Shown: positions 7,800 through 15,020 of the stretch, piece after piece
How the letters are laid out: every line of letters starts with the position of its first letter
Position numbering within the stretch: the stretch's first letter is position 1
From: Pararhodospirillum photometricum DSM 122
GTDB taxonomy: Bacteria > Pseudomonadota > Alphaproteobacteria > Rhodospirillales > Rhodospirillaceae
Direction of reading: 5' to 3'
DNA: 31,280 nt
Assembly: GCF_000284415.1 (NCBI RefSeq)
Contig: NC_017059.1
Coordinates: 188,293-219,572 of the forward strand
Made by a program: the position numbers and the translations under genes
Notes under the pieces: model-generated
Told to the model about the DNA's origin: nothing
The model's database searches: none
The model's input: the letters and a program-made list of their open reading frames with translations, nothing else

Positions 7800-8957
7800 T
7801 CAGCGCTTGTTCGCGGTGCGGAGGAGATAGGCGGCGATTTCGTTTAAGGGAAGAACAGCAGCGCACGATCCAGACTGCGCCGTGGCCCCGGGCATTCCCC
7901 AGACGACGCTCGACGCCTCGTCCTGAGCCACCACGGTCCCGCCCGCATCGGCGATGACCACGCTCCCCTTTGATCCGTCGGCCCCCATGCCCGTCAACAC
8001 CACGGCCAGGGCACGGCGCCCATAGGCCCGGGCCACAGAGCGAAACAAAGGATCGACGGCAGGACGGCAGAAGCTTTCCGGCGGATCCTGGTTGAGGCGC
8101 AAGATCCGCTCCGTCCCCCGGGTCTCCACCACCATGTGGTAATCACCCGGAGCAATGTAGATGTGTCCGCCGCGAATTGGCTCGCCGTCCTTCCCCTCTT
8201 GGGTTGGCACGCCGGAAATTCGCTCGACATGGCCGGCCAGAATGGTTGTAAACGTGGCCGGCATGTGCTGGGTCACCAAAATGGGCTGCTTCGGCCAGCC
8301 GTTTTTGCGCAACTCGCCAAACACTGTGAACAGCGCTTGCGGCCCCCCGGTCGAACTGCCAATGGCAATCACGTCAGGGCGCTCGGAAGAGGGCTGGCGC
8401 AAGGTAATGGGCCGCGCCGGCCCCTTCAGCGGATGCAGGGGAACGGCAGCTCGCTCTTGTCCCAGCGCCCGCGCCGTTGGGGCGGCTTGCCCCACTTCGC
8501 GGCGGCGGGCGCTGCCCAGGCCTTTCACTTTTCCGATCAACTCGTGGCGAAAAGCTGTGGCCGAGGAGAGTTCCCGCGAGGTCGAGGGCTTTGCCAGATA
8601 CTCCGAGGCCCCCATTTCCATCGCTTTCAGGCTGACCTCGGCATTCTTCAAGGTCAGGGTCGAGGCCATGATCACCTTGAGGCCCGCGCTCTTGCGCAAC
8701 AACAGCGGCAGGGCGGTCAGCCCGTCCATAACCGGCATTTCAATGTCCAAGATGGCCACATCAATATCGTGCCGGTCCAGGGCCTGAAGCGCCATCTGTC
8801 CGTTGCCGACCGAACACACCACCTGGATGGAGGTGTCCTCTTCCAACATGCGGGTGATCAGCCCCCGCACGACAGCCGAGTCATCGACCACCATCACACG
8901 GAGGGGACCGCCTTGCGACGCTCCCGTGGAGGGGGTGTTAACGGGTGAAATCGCCAC
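7800..8957 (-). CDS. cheB: Protein-glutamate methylesterase/deamidase CheB
   Basis: CheB removes methyl groups from, or deamidates, receptor glutamines/glutamates. The receiver domain (about 19-140) has D71 in ILDIEMPVMDG as phospho-acceptor; a variable linker follows to about 190; the methylesterase domain shows the catalytic serine in GSSTGG (about 202), the histidine in VTQHMP (231) and the aspartate in LTGMGADG. The 385 residues are normal for a CheB. The start is GTG at 8955-8957, with AGGAAGGA nine bases upstream. It lies between cheY (23-base gap) and cheR (4-base gap). The linker is longer and more basic than in enteric CheB. Confidence 0.95.
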   Translation of the reverse strand: MAISPVNTPSTGASQGGPLRVMVVDDSAVVRGLITRMLEEDTSIQVVCSVGNGQMALQALDRHDIDVAILDIEMPVMDGLTALPLLLRKSAGLKVIMASTLTLKNAEVSLKAMEMGASEYLAKPSTSRELSSATAFRHELIGKVKGLGSARRREVGQAAPTARALGQERAAVPLHPLKGPARPITLRQPSSERPDVIAIGSSTGGPQALFTVFGELRKNGWPKQPILVTQHMPATFTTILAGHVERISGVPTQEGKDGEPIRGGHIYIAPGDYHMVVETRGTERILRLNQDPPESFCRPAVDPLFRSVARAYGRRALAVVLTGMGADGSKGSVVIADAGGTVVAQDEASSVVWGMPGATAQSGSCAAVLPLNEIAAYLLRTANKR

Positions 8958-8980
8958 GCGCTGACGTCCTTCCTGAACTC

Positions 8981-9352
8981 TTATTCTTCGATCAGTCCAA
9001 CTTGCTGGAACTTGGCCTGCAAGATTTCACTGTCGAAAGGCTTCATGATGTACTCGTCGGCGCCGGCCTCCATCGCTTCTTGGATGTGGCTGATGTCGTT
9101 TTCTGTGGTGCAAAACACCACGATCACGTCCTTTCCTCCCGGCAGCGCGCGCATTTCCCGCATGAATTCCATGCCATTCATCACCGGCATGTTCCAGTCA
9201 AGAAGCACGGCTGTCGGCAGTTTCCGTTTGCAAAGCTCCAGGGCAACATGGCCATCCTCGGCCTCCAGTGTTTCAAACTGGAGCTCCTGGAGAATTTTCT
9301 TGGCCACCATGCGGATGACTTTGGAGTCGTCGACGATCAGACAGGATTTCAT
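8981..9352 (-). CDS. cheY: Chemotaxis response regulator CheY
   Basis: A single-domain receiver of 123 residues: DD at 8-9, phospho-acceptor D52 in VLLDWNMPVMNGMEFM, the switch Thr in FCTTEND and the lysine in YIMKPFD. It closely fits alphaproteobacterial CheY proteins that follow a hybrid CheA; such CheYs can act on the motor or as phosphate sinks. The ATG at 9350-9352 has AAGGGG upstream. It is the second gene of the che operon, 170 bases after cheA. That gap, where cheW often lies, holds only direct repeats and GANTC sites. Confidence 0.93.
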   Translation of the reverse strand: MKSCLIVDDSKVIRMVAKKILQELQFETLEAEDGHVALELCKRKLPTAVLLDWNMPVMNGMEFMREMRALPGGKDVIVVFCTTENDISHIQEAMEAGADEYIMKPFDSEILQAKFQQVGLIEE

Positions 9353-9395
9353 GGGTACCCCTTGTGCCCTTGCCCTTGCCTTGCGTCCTCTTGAC

Positions 9396-9424
9396 CGAGG
9401 ACTCGTTGTTGCACGAGGACTCGT
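9396..9424. repeat. Two 11-bp direct repeats CGAGGACTCGT upstream of cheY
   Basis: Copies at 9396-9406 and 9414-9424, seven bases apart. Each has CGAG/CTCG arms and contains a GANTC methylation site (9400-9404, 9418-9422); a third GANTC is at 9470-9474. They lie in the 170-bp cheA-cheY gap. Confidence 0.55.
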
Positions 9425-9522
9425 GGACCCGGAGAGCGCTCCCCAAGAGCGCCCCCCAAACTCCCTGTCGAGTCTTCCACCCTCGTTGTCCCGGAGGTTC
9501 CCCTAGCGGGAGAACGACCGGA

Positions 9523-12342
9523 TCAGGCGTCCAGATCAACGGGAACCGGTTCACCGCCCACCAGTTGGGATAGCACCTCCAACAGGCTCTCGCGGTCAAA
9601 CTTGGCCACGTAGTCGTCAAACCCGGCTTCGCGGCCGCGGATCAGATCCCGTTCTGTCGCATGACTCGACAGGGCGACCAGCGGCACGTCGCCCCAGCGC
9701 GGATCGGCCCGCACGGATTCCGCAAACTGGAAGCCGTTCATGCCGGGCATTTCGATGTCGCTGATAATCGCATCGAAGGTCATGCCCCGCTCGCGCAGGG
9801 CCAGGGCCTTCTCAGGCCCATCCACCGCCGTCACGTCGTAGCCATGCACCGAGAGCATGGGCGCCATCAGGTTGAGGAAGAAGGCGCTGTCATCAACAAT
9901 CAGAATACGTCGCACGCCACCCGGCTCGCCATAAGAGTCCACCGGGTTGCCGCCGAACCAGTCGCCAAAGGCCTGGGTCAGATAGTATCCGGTGTCGATG
10001 ATATCGGTTGCCTTGCCATTGACCACCGCCGTGCCCACCACGCCCCGCAGATCCGCGCGCAGCTCTACTTTGAGGTGGTCTTCGACGATATCAACAATTT
10101 CATCAACCACCAATCCCATGGACCGGTCGCGGTCGCTGAACACCAAAATCGGCTGGCGGCCTTCTTCGCGCAAGGTCAAAGCTTCGCCAATGCCGACCAA
10201 GGGCATCAATTGACCGCGATATTGCACCACCGGCTTGCCAAAAGACCGTTCAACCTTTTCGACCTCGATCTCCTCCAAGCGCGCCACCAGGGCCAGCGGC
10301 ACGGCCTTCAGGTCGTTGCTGCCAGCACGGAACACCAGAAGCGAGGTACGATCCTCGGCCGAGCGGCCCACAGCCTGCTGGCTCTCGGTCGCGCCCGTCG
10401 TGCCCATGGTGACCTCGCCGGTCGCACTGGCGATGCCATTGGGATCGAGGATCATGATCACGCTGCCATCGCCCAGGATGGTGTTGCCCGAGAACATCGA
10501 CACGTGGCGCAAAATCGGGGCCACCGGCTTGACCACGATTTCCTCGGTGTCAAACACCCGGTCCACGATGATGCCAAAGGTATACGTGCCCACCTGACTG
10601 ACCACGATAAAGGTCTCGGAGCGACCTTCCGGGCTGTCCGCGTGCCGCTCCTCCTCGTCTTCGTCAAGGCGCAGCAAGGCAGAGAGCGACACCAGCGGCA
10701 TCAGGCGGTCGCGCAGGCGCAGCACCGGGGCGCTGTTGATCCGCTCGATGGTGGTATCCGAATCGTTGGTGACCCGAACCAGTTCCAGCACCGAAATCTG
10801 CGGAATGGCAAAGCGCTCGCTGGAGGCCTCGACGATCAGGGCCGACACAATGGCCAGGGTCAGCGGAATCTTGATGACAAACGTCGAGCCCCGGCCCGGC
10901 CACGTCTTCAGTTCGACCGTGCCCCCGATCTTCTCGATGTTGGTCTTCACCACGTCCATGCCCACGCCCCGGCCCGACACGGCCGTGACCTTGTCGGCGG
11001 TCGAGAGACCGGCGCGGAAAATGAACTGCGCCACTTGCTGGTCAGACATGGATTCCAGATCCGCTTCGGTGGCCAACCCATTGGCCAGCGCCTTGGAGCG
11101 GATCTTGTCGATATTGAGACCGCGCCCATCGTCGCTGATCTCGATGATGATGTGGCCCCCTTCGTGGTAGGCGTTCAGCTTGATGATGCCGGTTTCCGGC
11201 TTGCCCGACGCCAGACGCTCGTCGGGGAACTCCAGGCCGTGGTCGGCCGAGTTGCGCACCATGTGGGTGAGCGGATCCTTGATCAGCTCCAGCACCTGAC
11301 GGTCCAGCTCTGTGTCGGCACCATACATCTGAAGGTCTATTTTTTTGCGCATTTCAACGGAAAGGTCGCGCACAATCCGCGGCAGCTTGGCCCAGGCATT
11401 GCCGATGGGCTGCATGCGGGTCTTCATTACCCCTTCTTGCAGATCGGTGGTGATGTGGGACAGGCGCTGCAAGGGCGCGGCAAATACGGAGTCATCGGTG
11501 CCTCGAACCATCTGGAGGAGCTGGTTGCGCGTCAGCACCAGTTCCGAGACCAGGGTCATCAGGTTTTCGAGCAACTCGACGTTGACGCGGATCGACTGCG
11601 CCGCGATGGAACTTTCCTTGACCTCGGCACCGCCGCCCATAGCGGGCTGGTCCTCGGCGGCGCGGGCGGGGGGTTTGGGGGCCGGGGCTGGTGCCGGCGG
11701 CTTGGCCTGGGGGGCGGGGCTAAGGGCGGTTTTGGCTGGCTCCTCGCCCGAGGCCACGGCCTCTTCGGCGGCGCGTTCACGGGCCAACTCGGCCGCGATT
11801 TCGGCATCGCTGGCGGCGCGCTTGCCCTGGGCCACGGCATTTTGCACCTCGGCCAACAGTTCGGCCGCCACCGGGTAGCCCTGCGGGCTTGTGCCCACGC
11901 TGCTGGCGGGGGCGCTGGGGGCGGGGCGGGGCGGCGGGGGCGGGGGCGGGGCGGCGGCGGGTTTTTTCCCGTCGGCGAAGGCGTTGAGGACGGTCTTCAG
12001 ATCCTTGTCATCGCCTTCGGGCTCGGTTTCCGCCGTTTCCAGGTGGGACAGGATTTCCTTGATGCGGTCGATGGTGCGCAAGATCACCGTCACCGCCTCG
12101 GGGGTGACATCCAACTCTCCGTCACGGAACTTGCCCAGAACATTTTCGCCCGCGTGGGCCAAGCTCTCAAGGCGCGGCAACCCCAAGAAGCCGCACGTCC
12201 CCTTGATGGTATGGACGAGACGGAAAATGTTGGACAGGATGTCCCGATCGTTGGGATTGCGCTCCAGATTGACCAGTTCCACGTCCAGCGTGGCAAGGCT
12301 TTCGGAGGTTTCGGTCAGAAACTCACTGAGCAAATCGTCCAT
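9523..12342 (-). CDS. cheA: Hybrid chemotaxis histidine kinase CheA (HPt-kinase-CheW-CheW-receiver)
   Basis: Domains in order over 939 residues: HPt (1-105, phospho-His44 in RLVHTIKGTCGFLGL); a long Pro/Ala-rich linker (about 110-245) with no clear CheY-docking P2 domain; dimerisation (250-315); ATPase (315-495: HMVRNSADHGLE, SDDGRGL, SGRGVGMDVV); a first CheW-like domain (about 497-640); a second (about 665-800, SLLVFRAG to YYLTQAFGDWF); and a receiver (about 812-930, acceptor Asp in IISDIEMPGMNG). CheA autophosphorylates in receptor arrays and passes phosphate to CheY and CheB. The start is ATG 12340-12342 because AGGAGGT sits six bases upstream; a TTG one codon earlier is too close to that site. 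The second CheW domain may replace part of the role of a separate CheW, absent from this operon (inference). Confidence 0.96.
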   Translation of the reverse strand: MDDLLSEFLTETSESLATLDVELVNLERNPNDRDILSNIFRLVHTIKGTCGFLGLPRLESLAHAGENVLGKFRDGELDVTPEAVTVILRTIDRIKEILSHLETAETEPEGDDKDLKTVLNAFADGKKPAAAPPPPPPPRPAPSAPASSVGTSPQGYPVAAELLAEVQNAVAQGKRAASDAEIAAELARERAAEEAVASGEEPAKTALSPAPQAKPPAPAPAPKPPARAAEDQPAMGGGAEVKESSIAAQSIRVNVELLENLMTLVSELVLTRNQLLQMVRGTDDSVFAAPLQRLSHITTDLQEGVMKTRMQPIGNAWAKLPRIVRDLSVEMRKKIDLQMYGADTELDRQVLELIKDPLTHMVRNSADHGLEFPDERLASGKPETGIIKLNAYHEGGHIIIEISDDGRGLNIDKIRSKALANGLATEADLESMSDQQVAQFIFRAGLSTADKVTAVSGRGVGMDVVKTNIEKIGGTVELKTWPGRGSTFVIKIPLTLAIVSALIVEASSERFAIPQISVLELVRVTNDSDTTIERINSAPVLRLRDRLMPLVSLSALLRLDEDEEERHADSPEGRSETFIVVSQVGTYTFGIIVDRVFDTEEIVVKPVAPILRHVSMFSGNTILGDGSVIMILDPNGIASATGEVTMGTTGATESQQAVGRSAEDRTSLLVFRAGSNDLKAVPLALVARLEEIEVEKVERSFGKPVVQYRGQLMPLVGIGEALTLREEGRQPILVFSDRDRSMGLVVDEIVDIVEDHLKVELRADLRGVVGTAVVNGKATDIIDTGYYLTQAFGDWFGGNPVDSYGEPGGVRRILIVDDSAFFLNLMAPMLSVHGYDVTAVDGPEKALALRERGMTFDAIISDIEMPGMNGFQFAESVRADPRWGDVPLVALSSHATERDLIRGREAGFDDYVAKFDRESLLEVLSQLVGGEPVPVDLDA

Positions 12343-12345
12343 CAA

Positions 12346-12544
12346 GGACCTCCTTGGGATGCCCGGGCGTCTCGCGCTTCCCCGGGGTTTCTCAAGAAAG
12401 AAGCCGCCGGCCCGGTATCGGCTCCGGGAGAAGGGAGTGTCACCCCTATATCTCTACCAGTTCACCGCCCTCTATAAAAGGGCCAATCCCCGACGAAAGT
12501 GCTTCCTTTGCGAGGACGAGGCCTTTTCTCGGGACATCCTCTCC
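12346..12544 (-). promoter_or_regulatory. chpT-cheA intergenic leader
   Basis: 199 bases with no gene. It holds the strong AGGAGGT ribosome site of cheA and AT-richer patches (around 12450-12480) that could contain the che promoter. No consensus promoter or repeat copy was recognised. Its length suggests that cheA has its own promoter in addition to any read-through from chpT. Confidence 0.35.
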
Positions 12545-13204
12545 TTAGGGGGTTGGCATCCCTTGGGGGAGGTCCACAATCAGGGCAGTTCCGGCAGGCG
12601 CGACGCGGATCTGGGCGGTGGCGAGCCGAGCCAGGGTTCCGGCCAGCCAGGCCAGACTGGTTCTGGGTTCCAAGGTGTCGGTCGTGCCGGTGAGGGCATC
12701 TCGCCATGCCGGGGGCAACACCGTCTCGCCGCCGCTGTCGATGACAAAGCCGGTGTCGCGCTGTTCCAAGGTCAGCACGGGGACCTGGGGCCAGCCATCG
12801 GCGGCGGTGAGCAGGGCCAGCACCAGCAAGCGCACGCCCACCGGGCCCGGATCGTGCAAGCCGGGTTGGGTGGCCAATCGGCGCTTGCCCAGGGCCAGCA
12901 GGGCGTTGAGGGTCGGGAGGGCCTCGCTCAAGGCGGGCTGGCGGCCGCGAGCAACTCCGGTGGCCATGCGCAAGATTCGCAGGCGCAGGCTGGCGGCGTG
13001 GGCACTGTCGGACAGCAAGGCCAGGGCCTCGGCATCCAAAACGCCCTCGTTGGTTTCCTCCGCCAACAATTCCGCCCCCGTGGCCACCGCCCCGATCGGA
13101 CCGGCCAAGTCATGGCACAGCCGGGTGCAGAGCATCAGGGCTTGGTCAAGCCCGATCAACACGGGCTGGGAAGGATCGGTGTGGGGAGGTGATCGGTTTG
13201 GCAA
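12545..13204 (-). CDS. chpT: Histidine phosphotransferase ChpT
   Basis: ChpT carries phosphate from the hybrid kinase CckA to CtrA (and CpdR). The signature LCTRLCHDLAGPIGAVATGAELL in two pieces holds the phospho-histidine (His31 counted from the longest start), followed by a two-helix dimerisation hairpin and a degenerate, ATP-less Bergerat-like domain. It ends AGTALIVDLPQGMPTP. The longest frame starts at TTG 13202-13204, without a ribosome site; GTG or TTG at codons 15-16 or the ATG at codon 24 are alternatives, so the true N-terminus is uncertain. It lies upstream of cheA on the same strand with a 199-bp gap, and ctrA is on the other side of the che operon. The family is usually 200-220 residues. 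Confidence 0.85.
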   Translation of the reverse strand: MPNRSPPHTDPSQPVLIGLDQALMLCTRLCHDLAGPIGAVATGAELLAEETNEGVLDAEALALLSDSAHAASLRLRILRMATGVARGRQPALSEALPTLNALLALGKRRLATQPGLHDPGPVGVRLLVLALLTAADGWPQVPVLTLEQRDTGFVIDSGGETVLPPAWRDALTGTTDTLEPRTSLAWLAGTLARLATAQIRVAPAGTALIVDLPQGMPTP

Positions 13205-13349
13205 AGGTGGGGAGGTGGGATTAGGCGGGAAATGGTGAGATAAAACGGGACGTTAGACTGAAATGGCCCCGAAGGGCGGTTTGGCACAGATTGATCGGCT
13301 CTGATCGTAATTAGCAGGTGATTTGGCACACGAAGCGAGAGGGAATGGC

Positions 13350-13384
13350 CGAGGGTGGCATGGGTTTTGGCGCAGCCACCCTCG
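13350..13384. terminator. 10-bp inverted repeat downstream of the AT-rich lipoprotein gene
   Basis: CGAGGGTGGC (13350-13359) and GCCACCCTCG (13375-13384) form a perfect stem with a 15-base loop, 17 bases past the lipoprotein stop. There is no T-run, so a classical intrinsic terminator is not certain. The rest of 13205-13401 shows no gene. Confidence 0.4.
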
Positions 13385-13401
13385 TACCGGCAACGACCTA
13401 C

Positions 13402-13854
13402 CTAGTGGCCGCAAGCAGCAATAATGCCAGCGTTTATGGAATTTTGGACGTCGGAGATTTTATTCTCGTAAAACGATACAATAACACCATCTGATACAAA
13501 TTTATTATAGCCTACGTATGCTCCGTACGAATTTTTTGCATTATATTTTCCACACACAACCTTGCCATCTTCAAATCCAACGATGCTAACATCTTTGAAT
13601 TTTACACTTTCAGGATCTTTCATGTCTCTTCTAACTCTATCAATAGCGTCAGATATTATTTTTTTATCGCTATTGTTTTTAAGGTATGTACCAACATATG
13701 ACGACATAGTCCTTACAAGATCAATTGATGACTCTGCAACTTCATCCTTCTGCTGCGCTATATTAGTCTCAGCCAAAGGCTGGACTGGAGCCCGATTCAA
13801 ATGTGTGCAGGCAGATAGAGTTAAGAGCACTACCAAAACAAACGACGATTTCAT
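13402..13854 (-). CDS. AT-rich putative lipoprotein of unknown function
   Basis: A 150-residue protein with a lipoprotein signal: MKSSFVLVVLLTLSAC, lipid-acceptor Cys16. The mature part has a region KDPESVKFKDVSIVGFEDGKV in two pieces and then VCGKYNAKNSYGAYVGYNKF, a pattern I associate with uncharacterised secreted proteins found sporadically in Proteobacteria, although no function is known. The start is set by the lipobox and by GGAGG seven bases before ATG 13852-13854. Base use is far more AT-rich than all neighbours (many AAA, ATA, TTT and TAT codons), which points to recent transfer. It sits in a disturbed islet beside a truncated gene end and a truncated bchD. A TATAGT -10 box (13923-13928) with TTGCGC 16 bases upstream is a weak promoter candidate. 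Confidence 0.8.
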   Translation of the reverse strand: MKSSFVLVVLLTLSACTHLNRAPVQPLAETNIAQQKDEVAESSIDLVRTMSSYVGTYLKNNSDKKIISDAIDRVRRDMKDPESVKFKDVSIVGFEDGKVVCGKYNAKNSYGAYVGYNKFVSDGVIVSFYENKISDVQNSINAGIIAACGH

Positions 13855-13922
13855 GGGGCGCCTCCGCATTCGCGACTTAAAGAAGTGTTGCAGTTCCATG
13901 GTAACTTCTAATAAAAATATTA

Positions 13923-13950
13923 ACTATACCATTTGCGATAGATAGCGCAA
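13923..13950 (-). promoter_or_regulatory. Candidate promoter of the AT-rich lipoprotein gene
   Basis: On the minus strand TTGCGC (13945-13950) and TATAGT (13923-13928) are 16 bases apart, about 70 bases upstream of the start codon. The -10 box matches at five of six positions, but the -35 box is poor. Confidence 0.3.
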
Positions 13951-13956
13951 CCAGCC

Positions 13957-14160
13957 TTAAGCCGAACGTTTGGTTGAGCTATTAGTGTCTACGGCCGGAA
14001 TCGTGCGCAGGTCGCGCTCAAGGGCCCTCAGGGCCAGCTTGAGGGCTATCGGCCACTCCTCTGGCCCCGACGCCGTTGTCATCACATCGTTGGCGACGCG
14101 AGCGGCAAGTCGCCCCAAATCCACAGGGGCGATGCGAGCACCGGCATCTTTATAAGGGCA
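13957..14160 (-). pseudogene. 3' end of an unrecognised gene, 5' part missing
   Basis: The minus strand holds a GC-rich reading frame of at least 64 residues (running from PYKDAGARIAPVDLGRL through EEWPIALKLALRALERDL) ending at TAA 13957-13959. It reads like the helical C-terminus of a real protein, but no upstream start or ribosome site exists. The frame stays open into bchD sequence, where it is only antisense. It stops being plausible where bchD homology begins, near 14155. I do not recognise the family. A short stand-alone protein starting at an internal GTG is possible but lacks a ribosome site. Confidence 0.4.
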
Positions 14161-15020
14161 CGCGTCGGCGCACCAGCCGGGCAGGCAAGGCGGGCGCCAA
14201 TGCTCCCACCGCCGGACGGGGCCGGCCCATTGGCGTGCGTGGCGGGCCGATGAAGCCCGGGGCGCGTCTCAACCTGATTGCCACCTTGCGCACCGCCGCG
14301 CCCTGGCAGCGCGTGCGGCGCCAATCGCTGGAAGCGGCGGCCGCGGCGGCGGGACGCACCTTGCCGCCGGTTTTGGTGCGGGCCGAGGACTTCCGCTTTA
14401 CCCGCTATCGCAAGCGGACCCCGACCGCGACCATCTTTGTCGTCGATGCCTCGGGATCGGCGGCCATGCACCGCTTGGCCGAGGCCAAGGGCGCTGTTGA
14501 ACTGCTGCTGGCCGATTGCTACGTGCGGCGCGATCAGGTGGCCTTGGTGTCGTTCCGGGGCAAGGGGGCCGAGCTGCTGCTGCCGCCCACCCGCTCCCTG
14601 GTCCGGGCCAAGCGGGGGCTGGCCGGCTTGCCGGGCGGCGGCGGAACGCCGCTGGCGGCGGGGATCGAGCTGGCCAAGATGGTCGCCGAGTCGGTGGCGC
14701 ATCACGGCGAGACCCCGGTCTTGGTGTTCTTGACCGATGGTCGGGCCAATGTGTGCCGCAATGGTCTGGGCGGGCGTGCCCAGGCCCATGAGGAGGCCTT
14801 GAAGGAGGCGCGTCAGGTGCGCGCCGCCGGCTTTACCGCCCTCATGATCGACATGGCGCCGCGTCCCGACGAAAAGGCGCGTCAGGTCGCCTTGGAGATG
14901 GATGCGCGCTATCTGCCGTTGCCCTACGCCGATGCCGGGACCATATCGGTAGCGGCGCGCAGCGTGGCCGGGGACTCTGGCGGCGGACCACCGCGCCGGG
15001 CGGGCAGCGGGAGAAGCTAA
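14152..15020 (+). pseudogene. bchD: Magnesium chelatase subunit D, C-terminal part only
   Basis: The reading frame begins inside the basic linker of BchD (GTRRRTSRAGKAGA, then RGRPIGVR and RLNLIATLRTAAPWQRVRR) and continues through the complete VWA domain with MIDAS motif DASGS and TDGRAN to a normal end. The roughly 300-residue AAA+ half that meets BchI is absent, and bchI is not upstream. No ribosome site precedes any possible start; the internal ATG at 14250 is poorly placed. BchD with BchI and BchH inserts magnesium into protoporphyrin IX for bacteriochlorophyll. This copy is unlikely to work as BchD. An intact copy elsewhere, a rearrangement, or an assembly misjoin would each explain it. 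bchO follows with no gap. Confidence 0.85.

Noticed and set aside
9661..12477. A 938-codon open frame on the plus strand opposite cheA
   Set aside because: It is an antisense shadow caused by high GC at codon third positions. The minus strand encodes a full multi-domain CheA, and the plus frame has no recognisable domain and an odd His/Gln/Arg-rich composition.
13970..14155. A 61-codon plus-strand frame upstream of the bchD fragment
   Set aside because: No ribosome site and a Ser/Arg-rich shadow composition; the opposite strand gives a more protein-like reading.
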